Origin: a virus
Virus record (IMG/VR): IMGVR_UViG_3300028800_000006
Span: 1-64,000 of that record
DNA: 64,000 nucleotides
Strand: one strand, 5' to 3'
Under the pieces are notes generated by a model. It did not search any database, was not told the origin of the DNA, and saw only the letters and a list, made by a program, of their open reading frames with translations. This document shows positions 22,387 to 31,421 of this stretch, piece after piece; the stretch's first letter is position 1; each line of letters begins with the position of its first letter. A program made the position numbers and the translations under genes.

Positions 22387-24814
22387 TCCTCCTGGTCCGC
22401 AGCATGCGTGGGCGATGGCGGCGGGTGCGCAGTGCGAGCGCTGTGAACTTAGGAATTCAGGCCGTGGCCCTGTTCCACCGACGCTCCCACCGGGTGGCTA
22501 CGATCTGATCGTCATCGCAGAAGCGCCAGGGCACAACGAAGTGGCTGAGGGACGAACACTTGTGGGTGCGTCAGGAAAAGAAATACGGACTGCACTGCAG
22601 TCGGCAGGAGCGGATTTGACCCGAGTTGGCTTCACGAATAGTGCCCTCTGCATGCCTGATGTTGATATGAAGAAGCACATCCAGAAGTGCCGGCGGGCGA
22701 AGGTCCCGAATGTGATCGAGTGCTGCCGCCCGCGGCTCCGCGCCGAGCTGTCCCGGGCCAAGTTCGCGATCTTGATGGGCAGCGCTTCGATGGCTGGCGT
22801 CGAGATCCACGGCTCGGTCATGGAGATGCGCGGCATGCCGGCGCAGATTCCGAACGGCCCCCGAGCTGTGCCGATCACCCACGCGGCCTACGTTCTCCGC
22901 GAGGAGGGCCGGCGCATGCGGCCGATCTTCCACGCTGACGTGAAGAAGGCTGTGCGGATCAGCCGAGGCGGAGATACGTGGCGAGATCCGGCGTACTTTA
23001 TCCCGACGACGGCGGATCAGGTCGTCAACTTCTTGCGGGCCCATCCGGGCCGGCTGGCAGTTGACGTCGAGACGGACGGGAAGGACCCCTGGACGTGCAA
23101 CCTGCGCCGCATTGGCATCGGCAACGCCAGCGAGGTGATGATCTACTCGCCGCTGTCGGTGAAGGGGCACTGGATGCTACCGCCGCACGAGATACAAGCG
23201 CAGAGCCGGGCCATCGCTGCTCACTTCCAGCAGGCTCCGCGGCTCGATCTGCACAACGGCATCGCGTACGACTCGATCGTGCTGTGGCGGCACGGGATGC
23301 CTTTGGTGGACGCGAAGGTGTTCGACACGCTGGTGGCGCACCAGATCGGCATCACGTCCGAGCTGCCGCACAAGCTCGACTTCCTGGGCTCGATGTACAC
23401 CGACGTCCGCTACTGGAAGAAGGACGTGAAGCACAGCGAGGTGAAGGACGACGCCACCCTCGACAAGTACCTGTCGTTCGACATTGGAGTCACCTGGACG
23501 TCGGCGCCGTACGTCGAGCAGAACTTGAGGGGGGCCGCACAGGAGCACATCTACGCCATCGATTCCGAGCTGTTCCGCATCGGGCGCTCGATGTCAGCAC
23601 TTGGTGTGGGGGTTGATCGGGAGAAGCAGCTGGCGTTCGCGACGGAGTATCAGAAGCGCTCAAACGAGCTGCTGCTGGAGTTCCAGACGATTGCTGGCAC
23701 CGACGTGAACCCGAACTCGGTGCCTCAGATGAAGAAGCTGCTCTACGAGACGCTCGGGCTGCCGATCCTCGAAGAGCACATGACGGAGTCCGGAGAGCCG
23801 TCCACCGCAGAGCCCGTGCTGCTGGAGCTGCTCGGGATGGGGCTCGACCCTCGGGGGGAGAAGATCATCCACGCCTTGCTGGGTGTGCGCGAGGCGGAGA
23901 AGCTGCTCGGCACGTACACGGGGCACGTGGAGGACGGCAAGATCGTGGGCGGCCCGCTCATCCATGCCGACGGACGCGTGCGCACGACGTGGCGGCCGGG
24001 GAAGACGTCGGGCCGGTGGGGCAGCTCGGACCCGCTCAACATGCAGAACGTGCCCAAGAAGCTGCGGGCGATGTTCGTGCCGGCGCCGGGCAACATCTTC
24101 GTCGCGGCTGACATGAGCGCGGTCGAGCTTCGGATGATCGCGCTCCTGGCCGGAGACGAGCAGCTCATCGAGGCGTTCAAGGCGTTCGACGAGAAGCGCG
24201 GCCCAGACGTGCACATCTTCAACGCGTGTGGCCTATTCCGCTGCCGGCCCGAGGACGTCACCGACGAGATCCGGAACTTCGTCAAGCGGTTCGTCTACGC
24301 GCTCAACTACGACGCGCAGCCACCCACTATCTACCAGACGCTGTCGTTGCTGCGCGACGACAAGCTGCGCCCGTTGTTCCCGCACCTGACGCTGCCCGAG
24401 GTCGAGCGGACCTACAACGCGTGGTGGAAGCTGCACCCGTCGATTCCGGACTGGAAGAAGCGGCTCATCCAGAGCTGGCGCGCCCGAGGCTACATCGCGA
24501 CGGAGTACCACAAGCGCAAGCGGTTCTTCATCGGCGGCGAGAGCGCGACTGAAATGGGGAACCTGCCCATCCAGGGGGCCTCGGCCGATCTGCAGAATGA
24601 CGCCATCCGGGCCGTGGTCTCGATGTACCCGTTCAACTTTGAGAAGCGCCGCGGGCTCAGCATCAACGGCCACGATCAGATCGTCGTGGAGTGTGGGGAA
24701 GATGAGGCGGAGGACGTGAAGCGTATCATCCAGGTGGCCATGCAGAAGCGGATAGGGGCGATGCTATTTCCCGCGGAACCGAAAGCTGCGAAGGACTGGA
24801 AAAGCGCGAGTTGA
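22370..24814 (+). CDS. Family A DNA polymerase with N-terminal uracil-DNA-glycosylase-like domain
   Basis: 814 residues from ATG 22370 (GGAGGAG 4-5 bases upstream). Residues about 15-190 resemble family 4/5 UDG: CERC cluster Cys, VIAEAPGHNEVAEGRTLVGA (motif A), THAAYVLRE (altered motif B). About 200-380 is the 3'-5' exonuclease (LAVDVETDG, LHNGIAYDSIVLW, YLSFDIGVTW). The Pol A core has FVAADMSAVELRMIALLAGD (motif A), RNFVKRFVYALNYDA (motif B, with the usual YG as Tyr-Asp), and NGHDQIVVEC (motif C, HDQ instead of HDE). Replicative polymerase. The UDG-pol fusion recalls the SPO1 lineage. Flanked on both sides by HNH genes. Confidence 0.92.
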   Translation: MFDANDPPGPQHAWAMAAGAQCERCELRNSGRGPVPPTLPPGGYDLIVIAEAPGHNEVAEGRTLVGASGKEIRTALQSAGADLTRVGFTNSALCMPDVDMKKHIQKCRRAKVPNVIECCRPRLRAELSRAKFAILMGSASMAGVEIHGSVMEMRGMPAQIPNGPRAVPITHAAYVLREEGRRMRPIFHADVKKAVRISRGGDTWRDPAYFIPTTADQVVNFLRAHPGRLAVDVETDGKDPWTCNLRRIGIGNASEVMIYSPLSVKGHWMLPPHEIQAQSRAIAAHFQQAPRLDLHNGIAYDSIVLWRHGMPLVDAKVFDTLVAHQIGITSELPHKLDFLGSMYTDVRYWKKDVKHSEVKDDATLDKYLSFDIGVTWTSAPYVEQNLRGAAQEHIYAIDSELFRIGRSMSALGVGVDREKQLAFATEYQKRSNELLLEFQTIAGTDVNPNSVPQMKKLLYETLGLPILEEHMTESGEPSTAEPVLLELLGMGLDPRGEKIIHALLGVREAEKLLGTYTGHVEDGKIVGGPLIHADGRVRTTWRPGKTSGRWGSSDPLNMQNVPKKLRAMFVPAPGNIFVAADMSAVELRMIALLAGDEQLIEAFKAFDEKRGPDVHIFNACGLFRCRPEDVTDEIRNFVKRFVYALNYDAQPPTIYQTLSLLRDDKLRPLFPHLTLPEVERTYNAWWKLHPSIPDWKKRLIQSWRARGYIATEYHKRKRFFIGGESATEMGNLPIQGASADLQNDAIRAVVSMYPFNFEKRRGLSINGHDQIVVECGEDEAEDVKRIIQVAMQKRIGAMLFPAEPKAAKDWKSAS

Positions 24815-24817
24815 GTC

Positions 24818-25552
24818 ATGTGTGTATTCTGTGAACCGCTTCTTGTTCGTGTGAAGAATCGACGGTGCATCCGCGATCGATTCTGGGACCACGTCAGAAA
24901 GACGAAAAACCACTGGATCTGGACTGGGCAGAGAGATCGAAAGGACTACGGAAGACTGCGCATCAGTGGTGAGCGTCCACGCGTTGTTCTTGCCCACCGA
25001 TTGTCTTGGGCCATCGCACGCGGAGGGTGGCCACCTGACGATCGCCTTGTTTGTCACAAGAACAAATGCAACACGCCACATTGCGTTCGCCCGACGCACT
25101 TGTATCTAGGTACGTACCTGTCCAACAACAGAGATACTGTGGCTATCGGGCATCACCGTCGCGCGGCTCCCGGCGCACGCCACCACAACGCAGTATTGAC
25201 GGCACGGGATGTGCGCCGTCTGTTTGCGCTTTCTTCGGCGGGGGCGCTGCAGCGTGAGCTGGCCGAGCGCTTCGGTGTTAAACAGCAGACGATAGGTGAC
25301 ATTTTGCGGGGGAAGAAGTGGCGGCACTTGGCGAGGCCGTGCTGGTATTCAGATCGACGGACAGGGCGGTACACACTGCGAATCGGAAACCGCACCCTTG
25401 GACGTGTGCGCCGCATTCAGACACACGTGTGGGAGGCACGCGTGTCTGGCCGGGCGTCGACACAGCAAGCGCTGCACAAGGCAAAGCGATCCGTGGAGGC
25501 GTGCACGCGTAAACTGCATGCACATCGTAGCAGCAGAGGAAACACCCTATGA
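24818..25552 (+). CDS. HNH endonuclease downstream of the polymerase
   Basis: 244 residues. HNH core: RFWDHVRKTKNHWIWTGQRD, YGRLRISGERPRVVLAHRLS and LVCHKNKCNTPHCVRPTHLY, the last the zinc/catalytic HNH segment with Cys pairs. About 120-165 is a resolvase-like HTH (LTARDVRRLFALSSAGALQR, RFGVKQQTIGDILRGKKW). The C-terminus looks like a degenerate AP2 domain. It starts 3 bases after the polymerase stop. Likely a homing-type mobile gene. Confidence 0.85.
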   Translation: MCVFCEPLLVRVKNRRCIRDRFWDHVRKTKNHWIWTGQRDRKDYGRLRISGERPRVVLAHRLSWAIARGGWPPDDRLVCHKNKCNTPHCVRPTHLYLGTYLSNNRDTVAIGHHRRAAPGARHHNAVLTARDVRRLFALSSAGALQRELAERFGVKQQTIGDILRGKKWRHLARPCWYSDRRTGRYTLRIGNRTLGRVRRIQTHVWEARVSGRASTQQALHKAKRSVEACTRKLHAHRSSRGNTL

Positions 25553-25710
25553 AGTGCCTCCGCGCCGCTCTCCTGGTTGTTATCGAGCTGAGCGAGCTAG
25601 TCATCGAGGCTGCGTTGATCGTCTCGACTGCACACGACATCGTACAGAGCATGATGGCTGTGTCTCCACAGGAGGACAAGAAGCCGGAAGAGAGGCGGTG
25701 GGTGAACTGA
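25549..25710 (+). CDS. 53-residue protein with hydrophobic helix
   Basis: ATG overlaps the HNH stop by 4 bases and its stop overlaps the next ATG by 1. A hydrophobic N-terminal half (LRAALLVVIELSELVIEAAL) is followed by an acidic/basic tail. Could be membrane-associated. No function. Confidence 0.5.
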   Translation: MKCLRAALLVVIELSELVIEAALIVSTAHDIVQSMMAVSPQEDKKPEERRWVN

Positions 25711-26042
25711 TGGACACACCATCCCCGCTTCAGTCGGCCGCTGAGAAGCAGCAGGGGCGCGACGCTGCGCTTGCATTGCTTGAGCAGGCGCGAAGCGGGC
25801 TAATCGAGCATGCGTTCACGTGTGCGTGTCTGATCAACAGCCAGAAGGGGTCTGTGTCAGCAACCGACGTCTGGGAGGTGCTGTACGGACAGGCCAAGCT
25901 GGATGACAACCTGGCCCATTGGCTCAAGGTTGCTGATCCGCGGTGGATGGGCGCTGTATTTCGGGAGAGCCGAGGATGGACACGAGTCCGGTGGGAAGAG
26001 TCGGGGTCTCACAAACGCCCTGTTGCTGTGTGGACCCGCTGA
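25710..26042 (+). CDS. Unknown 110-residue protein
   Basis: Helical N-terminus (KQQGRDAALALLEQARSGLI), Cys pair CACL, then SATDVWEVLYGQAKLDDNLA and WMGAVFRESRGWTRVRWEES. The last part resembles small phage proteins that carry a winged-helix-like VxWVGAIFR element near replication genes. Function unknown. Confidence 0.6.
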   Translation: MDTPSPLQSAAEKQQGRDAALALLEQARSGLIEHAFTCACLINSQKGSVSATDVWEVLYGQAKLDDNLAHWLKVADPRWMGAVFRESRGWTRVRWEESGSHKRPVAVWTR

Positions 26043-26055
26043 GGAGAAAAACACC

Positions 26056-26319
26056 ATGAGAGTCAACATCTACAGTCAAGAGCTGACGTCCGAAGTGGTC
26101 TGTGTCGAGAAGAAGAGCAACACCGGCGTGACCTATCACGCCGCGCAACTTGTGCTCCACTCGTCGTCGATGCTGCACCACCCACCGATGGACGACGATC
26201 GGAGCGCCATCACCTTCTGGCTGCCGAAGTCACAGGCACGCCGTGAAGAGATGGCGCAGGCGTTCGAACGCATAGCGATGATCTTCCGTATCTCTCCCCC
26301 GGACAGCGGACTCGACTAG
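26056..26319 (+). CDS. Unknown 87-residue protein
   Basis: ATG at 26056 with GAGGAGA about 10 bases upstream. Three beta strands (RVNIYSQELTSEVVCVEKK, TYHAAQLVLHS, SAITFWLPK) then a helix (ARREEMAQAFERIAMIF). Small alpha/beta fold; function unknown. Confidence 0.55.
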   Translation: MRVNIYSQELTSEVVCVEKKSNTGVTYHAAQLVLHSSSMLHHPPMDDDRSAITFWLPKSQARREEMAQAFERIAMIFRISPPDSGLD

Positions 26320-26326
26320 GGAACAC

Positions 26327-26845
26327 GTGCCCTCCCAGCTCTACATCGCCTGCATCGGCTCCCGCGCTACGCCGCCGCTCGTTCTGGACTGGATGCGCCA
26401 GGCCGGCGCCCTCCTCGTGCGGGCAGGCCACCGCATCATCTCTGGCAACGCGCCTGGGGCCGATCAAGCATGGGCTGCTGGGGGCAACACGGCGGACCCG
26501 ACGCAGGTGACGCTGTGCCTTCCGTGGGCCGGGTTCGAGCAGGCCACCATCCATCCGCTGAACGGCGTCAGCGTTCTCGGGCCGATGCAGACGGACAAGC
26601 GCTACTATGACGACGCTGCGGTTAACCATCCAGACTGGAATCGAATGACGCCAGGCGGGCAGCGGCTCCATGCGCGGAACGTGATGATCGTGGACCGATC
26701 GCATCTTGTGCTGGGCTGGGTCGATGGATCAACAGGCGGGACCGCGAGCGCGTTTCGGCTGGCGCGGAAGAAAGGGATTCCTGTGACGGCGGTACATGCT
26801 GATGATGACGTGATGACGGTGGTGAAGCGGATGGTGCGGACGTGA
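26327..26845 (+). CDS. SLOG/DUF2493-like Rossmann protein
   Basis: 172 residues from GTG. LYIACIGSRATPP, HRIISGNAPGADQAW and LVLGWVDGSTGGTASAFRLA match the nucleotide-binding loops of SLOG-type (DUF2493/LOG-like) proteins. These bind nucleotides or nucleotide-derived ligands; some act in phage nucleotide metabolism or defence signalling. The substrate cannot be inferred here. Overlaps the helicase start by 4 bases. Confidence 0.75.
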   Translation: MPSQLYIACIGSRATPPLVLDWMRQAGALLVRAGHRIISGNAPGADQAWAAGGNTADPTQVTLCLPWAGFEQATIHPLNGVSVLGPMQTDKRYYDDAAVNHPDWNRMTPGGQRLHARNVMIVDRSHLVLGWVDGSTGGTASAFRLARKKGIPVTAVHADDDVMTVVKRMVRT

Positions 26846-28455
26846 CCGTCGTATCGTTGCAAGCCGAGACATGCGCCGTGTGTGGCAGGCCGCTCACCGA
26901 TGCGCTGTCGATCGCGGCAGCTGTGGGGCCCGACTGCCGGTCCACCTACAACTACTATCCTGATCTGTTGGCGACGGACGTGCGCGTCGAGGCGAACCGG
27001 TTGCTCCACGCTATCGCCAAGAACGAGGTGGAGGGGACCAGCCTTCGCGACGTGCTCTTTCGGCTGCACGAGCTGGGCTTCGCTGTACTAGCGCAGCGTA
27101 TCGAGCGACGGGTGCACCGGCGAATCACGAGCGCGATGGCGGCGCCGAGTCTGGTAGTGCAGGCACAGGCGCCGGAAGCTCCGGCGCTGGTGAAGCTGCC
27201 GTTCATCCTGACAGAGGGACAGGATCGAGGACGTGAGGCTGTGCACCGACTGATGAGCACGCGCGGCTTCGGCATCTGCGTGCTCGCCGGTTACGCGGGC
27301 ACAGGAAAATCGACGCTACTGCGTGTGATCGGCGAGGAGTACGGATCGCGCGGAAAGCCAACGTGCATCGCACCGACAGGCAAGGCGGCGCTGCGGATTC
27401 GCGAGGCTGCTCGACTGGACGCTTCCACGATCCATCGGTGGATCTACGCGCCACAAGAAGACCCTAAGACGGGGATCATGAAGTTCATGCCTCGCCCGCT
27501 CTCTGACATCCCGCTGCCCCCGTCCCGGCTGGTTTTGCTGGACGAAGCGTCGATGGTTGGCCCTGACGTATGGAAGGATCTCTACCAGATCTGCAAGCAG
27601 CTCGATGTGAAGCTGGTCTGCGTAGGTGACGCGTTCCAGTTGCCTCCTGTGCAGGCGCCGAACGCGGCTCCGTTCTCGATCCTGTCGCCTGAGTTTGCCC
27701 GCCACCATGGAGCTGAGCGGATCGAGCTGACTGAAGTTCTGCGTCAAGCACAGGATTCACCGACCATTCGGGCTTCGATGAAGCTACGTGCCGGCGGAGG
27801 GATACGGGCACTAGACGAGCTGCAGCCTGTTGGGATCAACCGCTTTGCACACGTCGCTACGGAAGTGCATCGAAACGGCGGTGTGACGATCTGCCACAAG
27901 AACACCACGCGAGCTACGATCAATGCAGGCGTGCGGATGATGCTTGGGATCACCGACGAGAACCCGCACCCTGGCGAGCCTCTCGTGGTGCTGAAGAACA
28001 GCTATGAGGCAGGTCTCGTGAATGGCGAAGCCTTCGAATTCACTGGGTGGGAGATCGCACCAGACGTGTTCGAGCGTGTGTTCGACCGGTACAAGAACGT
28101 CGAAGAAGCTACGCGGTTTGGTTCTACTGTTGTTGGGCCTGACCGCCTGCGTGTCGTGCTGTCCCTGGAGGAGATGCACTGCCGGCTGACGGCAGGACAG
28201 CGGGCGATCGAGATCGCTGCAGGGACATGGGCTCGGGTGAACCGTGTGATGCTCGGCGACTCTGCGGCGCCGCTCCTCCACGCCAATTTCGGCTATGGCT
28301 GGACCGCGCACAAGGCGCAGGGATCGGAGTGGCCATACGTGATGGTCGTGGTCGAGCCGTCGATTCGGCTTGACGAGGATGAGGGACGTCGCTGGACGTA
28401 CACTGCGATCACGAGGTCGGTGAAAGCCACCGCTGTATTTATCGGGAGGATTTGA
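26842..28455 (+). CDS. RecD/Dda-like SF1B helicase with N-terminal zinc finger
   Basis: 537 residues from GTG. N-terminal CAVCGRPL and VGPDCR form a treble-clef-like DUF6011-type zinc finger. The helicase core has LAGYAGTGKST (Walker A, about 149-159), APTGKAALRI (Ia), LVLLDEASMVG (II), CVGDAFQLPPV (III), LTEVLRQ (IV), and YGWTAHKAQGSEW plus WTYTAITRSVK (V/VI). Close to phage Dda and RecD2. Probably the replicative or accessory 5'-3' helicase working with the downstream primase. Confidence 0.92.
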   Translation: MTVVSLQAETCAVCGRPLTDALSIAAAVGPDCRSTYNYYPDLLATDVRVEANRLLHAIAKNEVEGTSLRDVLFRLHELGFAVLAQRIERRVHRRITSAMAAPSLVVQAQAPEAPALVKLPFILTEGQDRGREAVHRLMSTRGFGICVLAGYAGTGKSTLLRVIGEEYGSRGKPTCIAPTGKAALRIREAARLDASTIHRWIYAPQEDPKTGIMKFMPRPLSDIPLPPSRLVLLDEASMVGPDVWKDLYQICKQLDVKLVCVGDAFQLPPVQAPNAAPFSILSPEFARHHGAERIELTEVLRQAQDSPTIRASMKLRAGGGIRALDELQPVGINRFAHVATEVHRNGGVTICHKNTTRATINAGVRMMLGITDENPHPGEPLVVLKNSYEAGLVNGEAFEFTGWEIAPDVFERVFDRYKNVEEATRFGSTVVGPDRLRVVLSLEEMHCRLTAGQRAIEIAAGTWARVNRVMLGDSAAPLLHANFGYGWTAHKAQGSEWPYVMVVVEPSIRLDEDEGRRWTYTAITRSVKATAVFIGRI

Positions 28456-29468
28456 TGCGCGATACACAGCTCCAGCACGCCATGACCGCGATCTCGCTTC
28501 TACACCGGACGCCCGGGGACACGCGGCTGATCGAGATCACCGCTCTGGCGCAGCGGCAGGCGCCCGTGAAGCGCTGGTTCACGAAACCTGAACTAGCCGC
28601 TGAGTTCGCGCTCGACATGAACGACTCCAAGCTGTGCGTGTTCTGCGCGATCAATACACGCAACGCATTCTCTGGCTTCGAACGCGACGTGCCAGAAGTG
28701 ACGGCGATGGCTCTGGATCTCCAACCTGAGCGCACGTCGATCGAGACCGTCGGGGCCTGGTTGACTGCGGCTGGGATTGCCCCAACCGCGCAGACGGTAT
28801 CCGGCTACGGTGCACATATGTACTTCCTGCTGTCTGAGGCTGCCGATCCGCACAAGGCAAAGCTCGTGTGGGAGCGTCTGTGCAAGGTCACGCGCAGCGA
28901 CAACATCTTCAACACAAACCGGATTCTGCGGCTTCCTGGCTCGCGGAACTGGAAGAAGACGCCGCCGCGCTGGTGCTACTTCACAGGGCTCGCGTCGCAG
29001 CGTCAGTACACACTGCATGAGATCGATCGGGCGCTCGATCTCATGGGAGCGCCACCGGCACGGACAGCAAAGGAGGGCATCCAGGTTCCTATCAACCCGC
29101 CGATCGACTGGACGGAGCTGCGGAAGCTGCTGTCTGGCGCGGTTCTCGACATCATAGACACCGGCGAGAAGAACGCGTTCTCAGAGCGGCAGGTGACGCG
29201 CAGCGAGGCCGACTGGCTGGTGATCTGTGCGCTCGTGCGCGCCGGTGTGTCTGACGGAATGATCCACTGGATCTACGAAACCCAGCCTGTGGGGATGCTG
29301 AAGTACCGCAGCGTCGGCGTGCACTATCTCAATCAGACGATTCATAATGCTCGCCGCGCGACCGCGGACACGCTAGAGAACCGGCCGCACACACCGACCA
29401 TTCGCTACAACCGGCCCCGCGGAAGCTCCCGCGACGACCAGCGCGGCAACCGCCGCATGTACAAGTAG
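28455..29468 (+). CDS. Archaeo-eukaryotic-type primase (RepB-like prim-pol)
   Basis: 337 residues, ATG sharing a base with the helicase stop, with GGGAGGA upstream. Residues about 55-185 have the AEP pattern: CVFCAINTRNAFSGFE, MALDLQPER (acidic strand), TVSGYGAHMYFLL (small-Gly-His strand), and FNTNRILRLPGSRNWKK, as in RepB-like primases. The C-terminal half (about 215-337) is helical and may be the primase-associated helical region. Would make primers for the family A polymerase. Confidence 0.85.
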   Translation: MRDTQLQHAMTAISLLHRTPGDTRLIEITALAQRQAPVKRWFTKPELAAEFALDMNDSKLCVFCAINTRNAFSGFERDVPEVTAMALDLQPERTSIETVGAWLTAAGIAPTAQTVSGYGAHMYFLLSEAADPHKAKLVWERLCKVTRSDNIFNTNRILRLPGSRNWKKTPPRWCYFTGLASQRQYTLHEIDRALDLMGAPPARTAKEGIQVPINPPIDWTELRKLLSGAVLDIIDTGEKNAFSERQVTRSEADWLVICALVRAGVSDGMIHWIYETQPVGMLKYRSVGVHYLNQTIHNARRATADTLENRPHTPTIRYNRPRGSSRDDQRGNRRMYK

Positions 29469-29483
29469 AGGAGACCCAGTCAG

Positions 29484-30461
29484 ATGAAAAAACGCCAGGT
29501 CAACGTGAAGCCGAAGCGCCGTTCGCCGATCCGGAATGTGCGGGGCACCACAACCTCTGCGCCGCCGATGCCTCCGCCGGTCCCGCTCGAACAGCGGCTG
29601 ATCTACGAGATGCCGTTCGGCTTCAACAAGTGCACGGTGGACCCGACGCTGTCTGCCATGGCGTCAACGACATGGGAGCCGTCCCAGGCGCAGCTCACCG
29701 AGCAGGCGTGGGTCCGCACCTACTTAGCAGATGCGGGCTGCGTCGTAGCAGGCGACATCGAGCAGCTCGGCTGCACTGGTGTATTGCGCCACGAGAGGAT
29801 GTGTCACGATGGCGACACTGCCACGGAGGAGCAAATAATCGCAGGAACGATAGCCGCAGGTACACGGTTACGCCTCGGGCTGGCCGGCAGCGGCGTTGGT
29901 CTCCCGTGCTTCGTGCCACCCACGCGGTTCTGCCTTGTCCACAACACAATCGGCGGGCTTGAAGACGAGCAGGTGGTTCACCACGGCCTGTACATCGAAA
30001 GAGTGTCTCGGCCGCTCACGCCAGCGGAGGAAGCCAAGACGGTCGTGATGCGCCACGCTGGTCAGATGAAGAGCGTGGGCGAGCTGAACGACTTCATCGC
30101 CGGGCGGTCGCCGCTTGACGTGGAAGGAGACGACGAGCCTGAGCTGCCCATCAGCAAGCTTGGCGCGCAGTCGTGGACGTGCGAAGAGCATGCGACGACT
30201 GTGTGGAGCTGCCGCTACTGCCTCGCTCAAGCCGTCGTGGAAGGCCCTCTGATTCCGGTCACACTCGTGGCATCACACGCGAAGCTGGACGCTGATGGAA
30301 AGATGACCACGCCAATCGACAGCGAATTCAGGCTTAGCGGCGACGCGGGCGTCGCCGCTGTGCTGAAGGATTTCGAAGGTGATCGTATCCGCAGCGGATC
30401 GATCATGGCCGATGTCTGGGTGCGTGTTGCGGCGTTCAGTCGCAAGCTTGCGCGTGACTGA
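29484..30461 (+). CDS. Unknown 325-residue protein with Cys/His cluster
   Basis: Basic disordered N-terminus (MKKRQVNVKPKRRSPIRNVR), then mixed alpha/beta sequence. Around residues 232-252, WTCEEHATTVWSCRYC suggests a zinc-binding site. A beta-rich C-terminus follows. No family recognised. It lies between primase and thymidylate kinase, so an early metabolic or replication role is likely. Confidence 0.7.
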   Translation: MKKRQVNVKPKRRSPIRNVRGTTTSAPPMPPPVPLEQRLIYEMPFGFNKCTVDPTLSAMASTTWEPSQAQLTEQAWVRTYLADAGCVVAGDIEQLGCTGVLRHERMCHDGDTATEEQIIAGTIAAGTRLRLGLAGSGVGLPCFVPPTRFCLVHNTIGGLEDEQVVHHGLYIERVSRPLTPAEEAKTVVMRHAGQMKSVGELNDFIAGRSPLDVEGDDEPELPISKLGAQSWTCEEHATTVWSCRYCLAQAVVEGPLIPVTLVASHAKLDADGKMTTPIDSEFRLSGDAGVAAVLKDFEGDRIRSGSIMADVWVRVAAFSRKLARD

Positions 30462-30496
30462 GTTCAGTCTTGGCTGAAAAAGTGAGGTGATCTGAA

Positions 30497-31165
30497 ATGT
30501 TCATTTGTATTGAAGGACTTGACGCAAGCGGCAAGAATACCCAGTCCAAGCTACTGGCGGACCGGCTGCAGCCTTCTGTGCTGTTCTCGTTCCACCGCTA
30601 TGACACGCCGCTGGGGGCACTGATCAAGCGGCATCTGATGGGGCACGTAGCTCTGCGTGAGGAGCACAGCATCGATTCGTCTGACCACCGTATCGACGGT
30701 GACACGGTCTACCGGGTGGCCCGACAAGACCCCCTCATGTTCCAGTGTCTGGCCACCATCGACAAGTACGACGCGGCCAACGACATCCGCGCCGCCCAGG
30801 CCGAAGGCAAGCACATCGTCTGCGACCGCTACATGCAGAGTGCGCTCGCGTACGGGATGGCTGACGGGCTCGACAAGGAGTGGCTGAAGCGCATCCAGAG
30901 CAGCCTGCCCGTGCCGGATCTGAATCTCTTCATCGACGTCACTGAAGAGGAGGCACTGAAACGGCGTCCGCAGCTGCGCGACCGGTACGAGAAGGATCGC
31001 GAGAAGCAGCGTGTGGTGCGGCAGATGTACCAGGACATCTGGAGCATGGGGCTGCCCGGCCGGTGGGTGACGGTTCCGGGGCACCTGAGCGTGGAACAGG
31101 TCCACGATGTGATCTGGGGCGAGGTGCAGAAGTCGGTGGCCGCGGCTGTTCGGGGGAAGCGTTGA
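30497..31165 (+). CDS. tmk: Thymidylate kinase
   Basis: 222 residues. FICIEGLDASGKNTQ is the P-loop, FHRYDTPLGALIK the dTMP-binding region, CDRYMQSALAYG the DRY-type motif, and LFIDVTEEEALKRRPQLRDR the lid/adenine region. Phosphorylates dTMP to dTDP. The next genes (a broken DUF4406-like gene and ThyX) overlap in series, making a dTTP-supply operon. Confidence 0.93.
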   Translation: MFICIEGLDASGKNTQSKLLADRLQPSVLFSFHRYDTPLGALIKRHLMGHVALREEHSIDSSDHRIDGDTVYRVARQDPLMFQCLATIDKYDAANDIRAAQAEGKHIVCDRYMQSALAYGMADGLDKEWLKRIQSSLPVPDLNLFIDVTEEEALKRRPQLRDRYEKDREKQRVVRQMYQDIWSMGLPGRWVTVPGHLSVEQVHDVIWGEVQKSVAAAVRGKR

Positions 31166-31421
31166 AGATCGTCTACGTGGCGGGCCGGTTCAACGCGGAC
31201 ACGCACTGGGAGGTCGAGCAGAACGTGCGGCGGGCGGAGGCGCTTGCGGTGGAGGTCGCGCGGCTCGGCGCTCATCCTGGTGCCGGGCTGGGGAAGGGTC
31301 GAAGGGCACGGCGGCGGAGCGTGAAGAAGCGTTCCGGAAGCACATTCCACAGTTTCACGATCTGCGGTCGCTTCAGGACTGGCTGGATCGTGGAGCACCA
31401 ACCTACAAGGAGGATGTCTGA
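31162..31421 (+). pseudogene. Broken DUF4406 / nucleoside deoxyribosyltransferase-like gene
   Basis: A TTG overlaps the tmk stop and opens KIVYVAGRFNADTHWEVEQN, then VRRAEALAVEVARLGAHP, the classic N-terminus of DUF4406-type Rossmann proteins. The frame is then lost. LILVPGW appears in a second frame, and SKGTAAEREEAFRKHIPQFH through DWLDRGAPTYKEDV in a third frame, whose TGA overlaps the thyX ATG. The middle of the family is missing, so an internal deletion plus one more indel disrupted an intact gene. Sequencing or assembly error is the alternative. The intact protein would have acted in nucleotide salvage. Confidence 0.65.
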
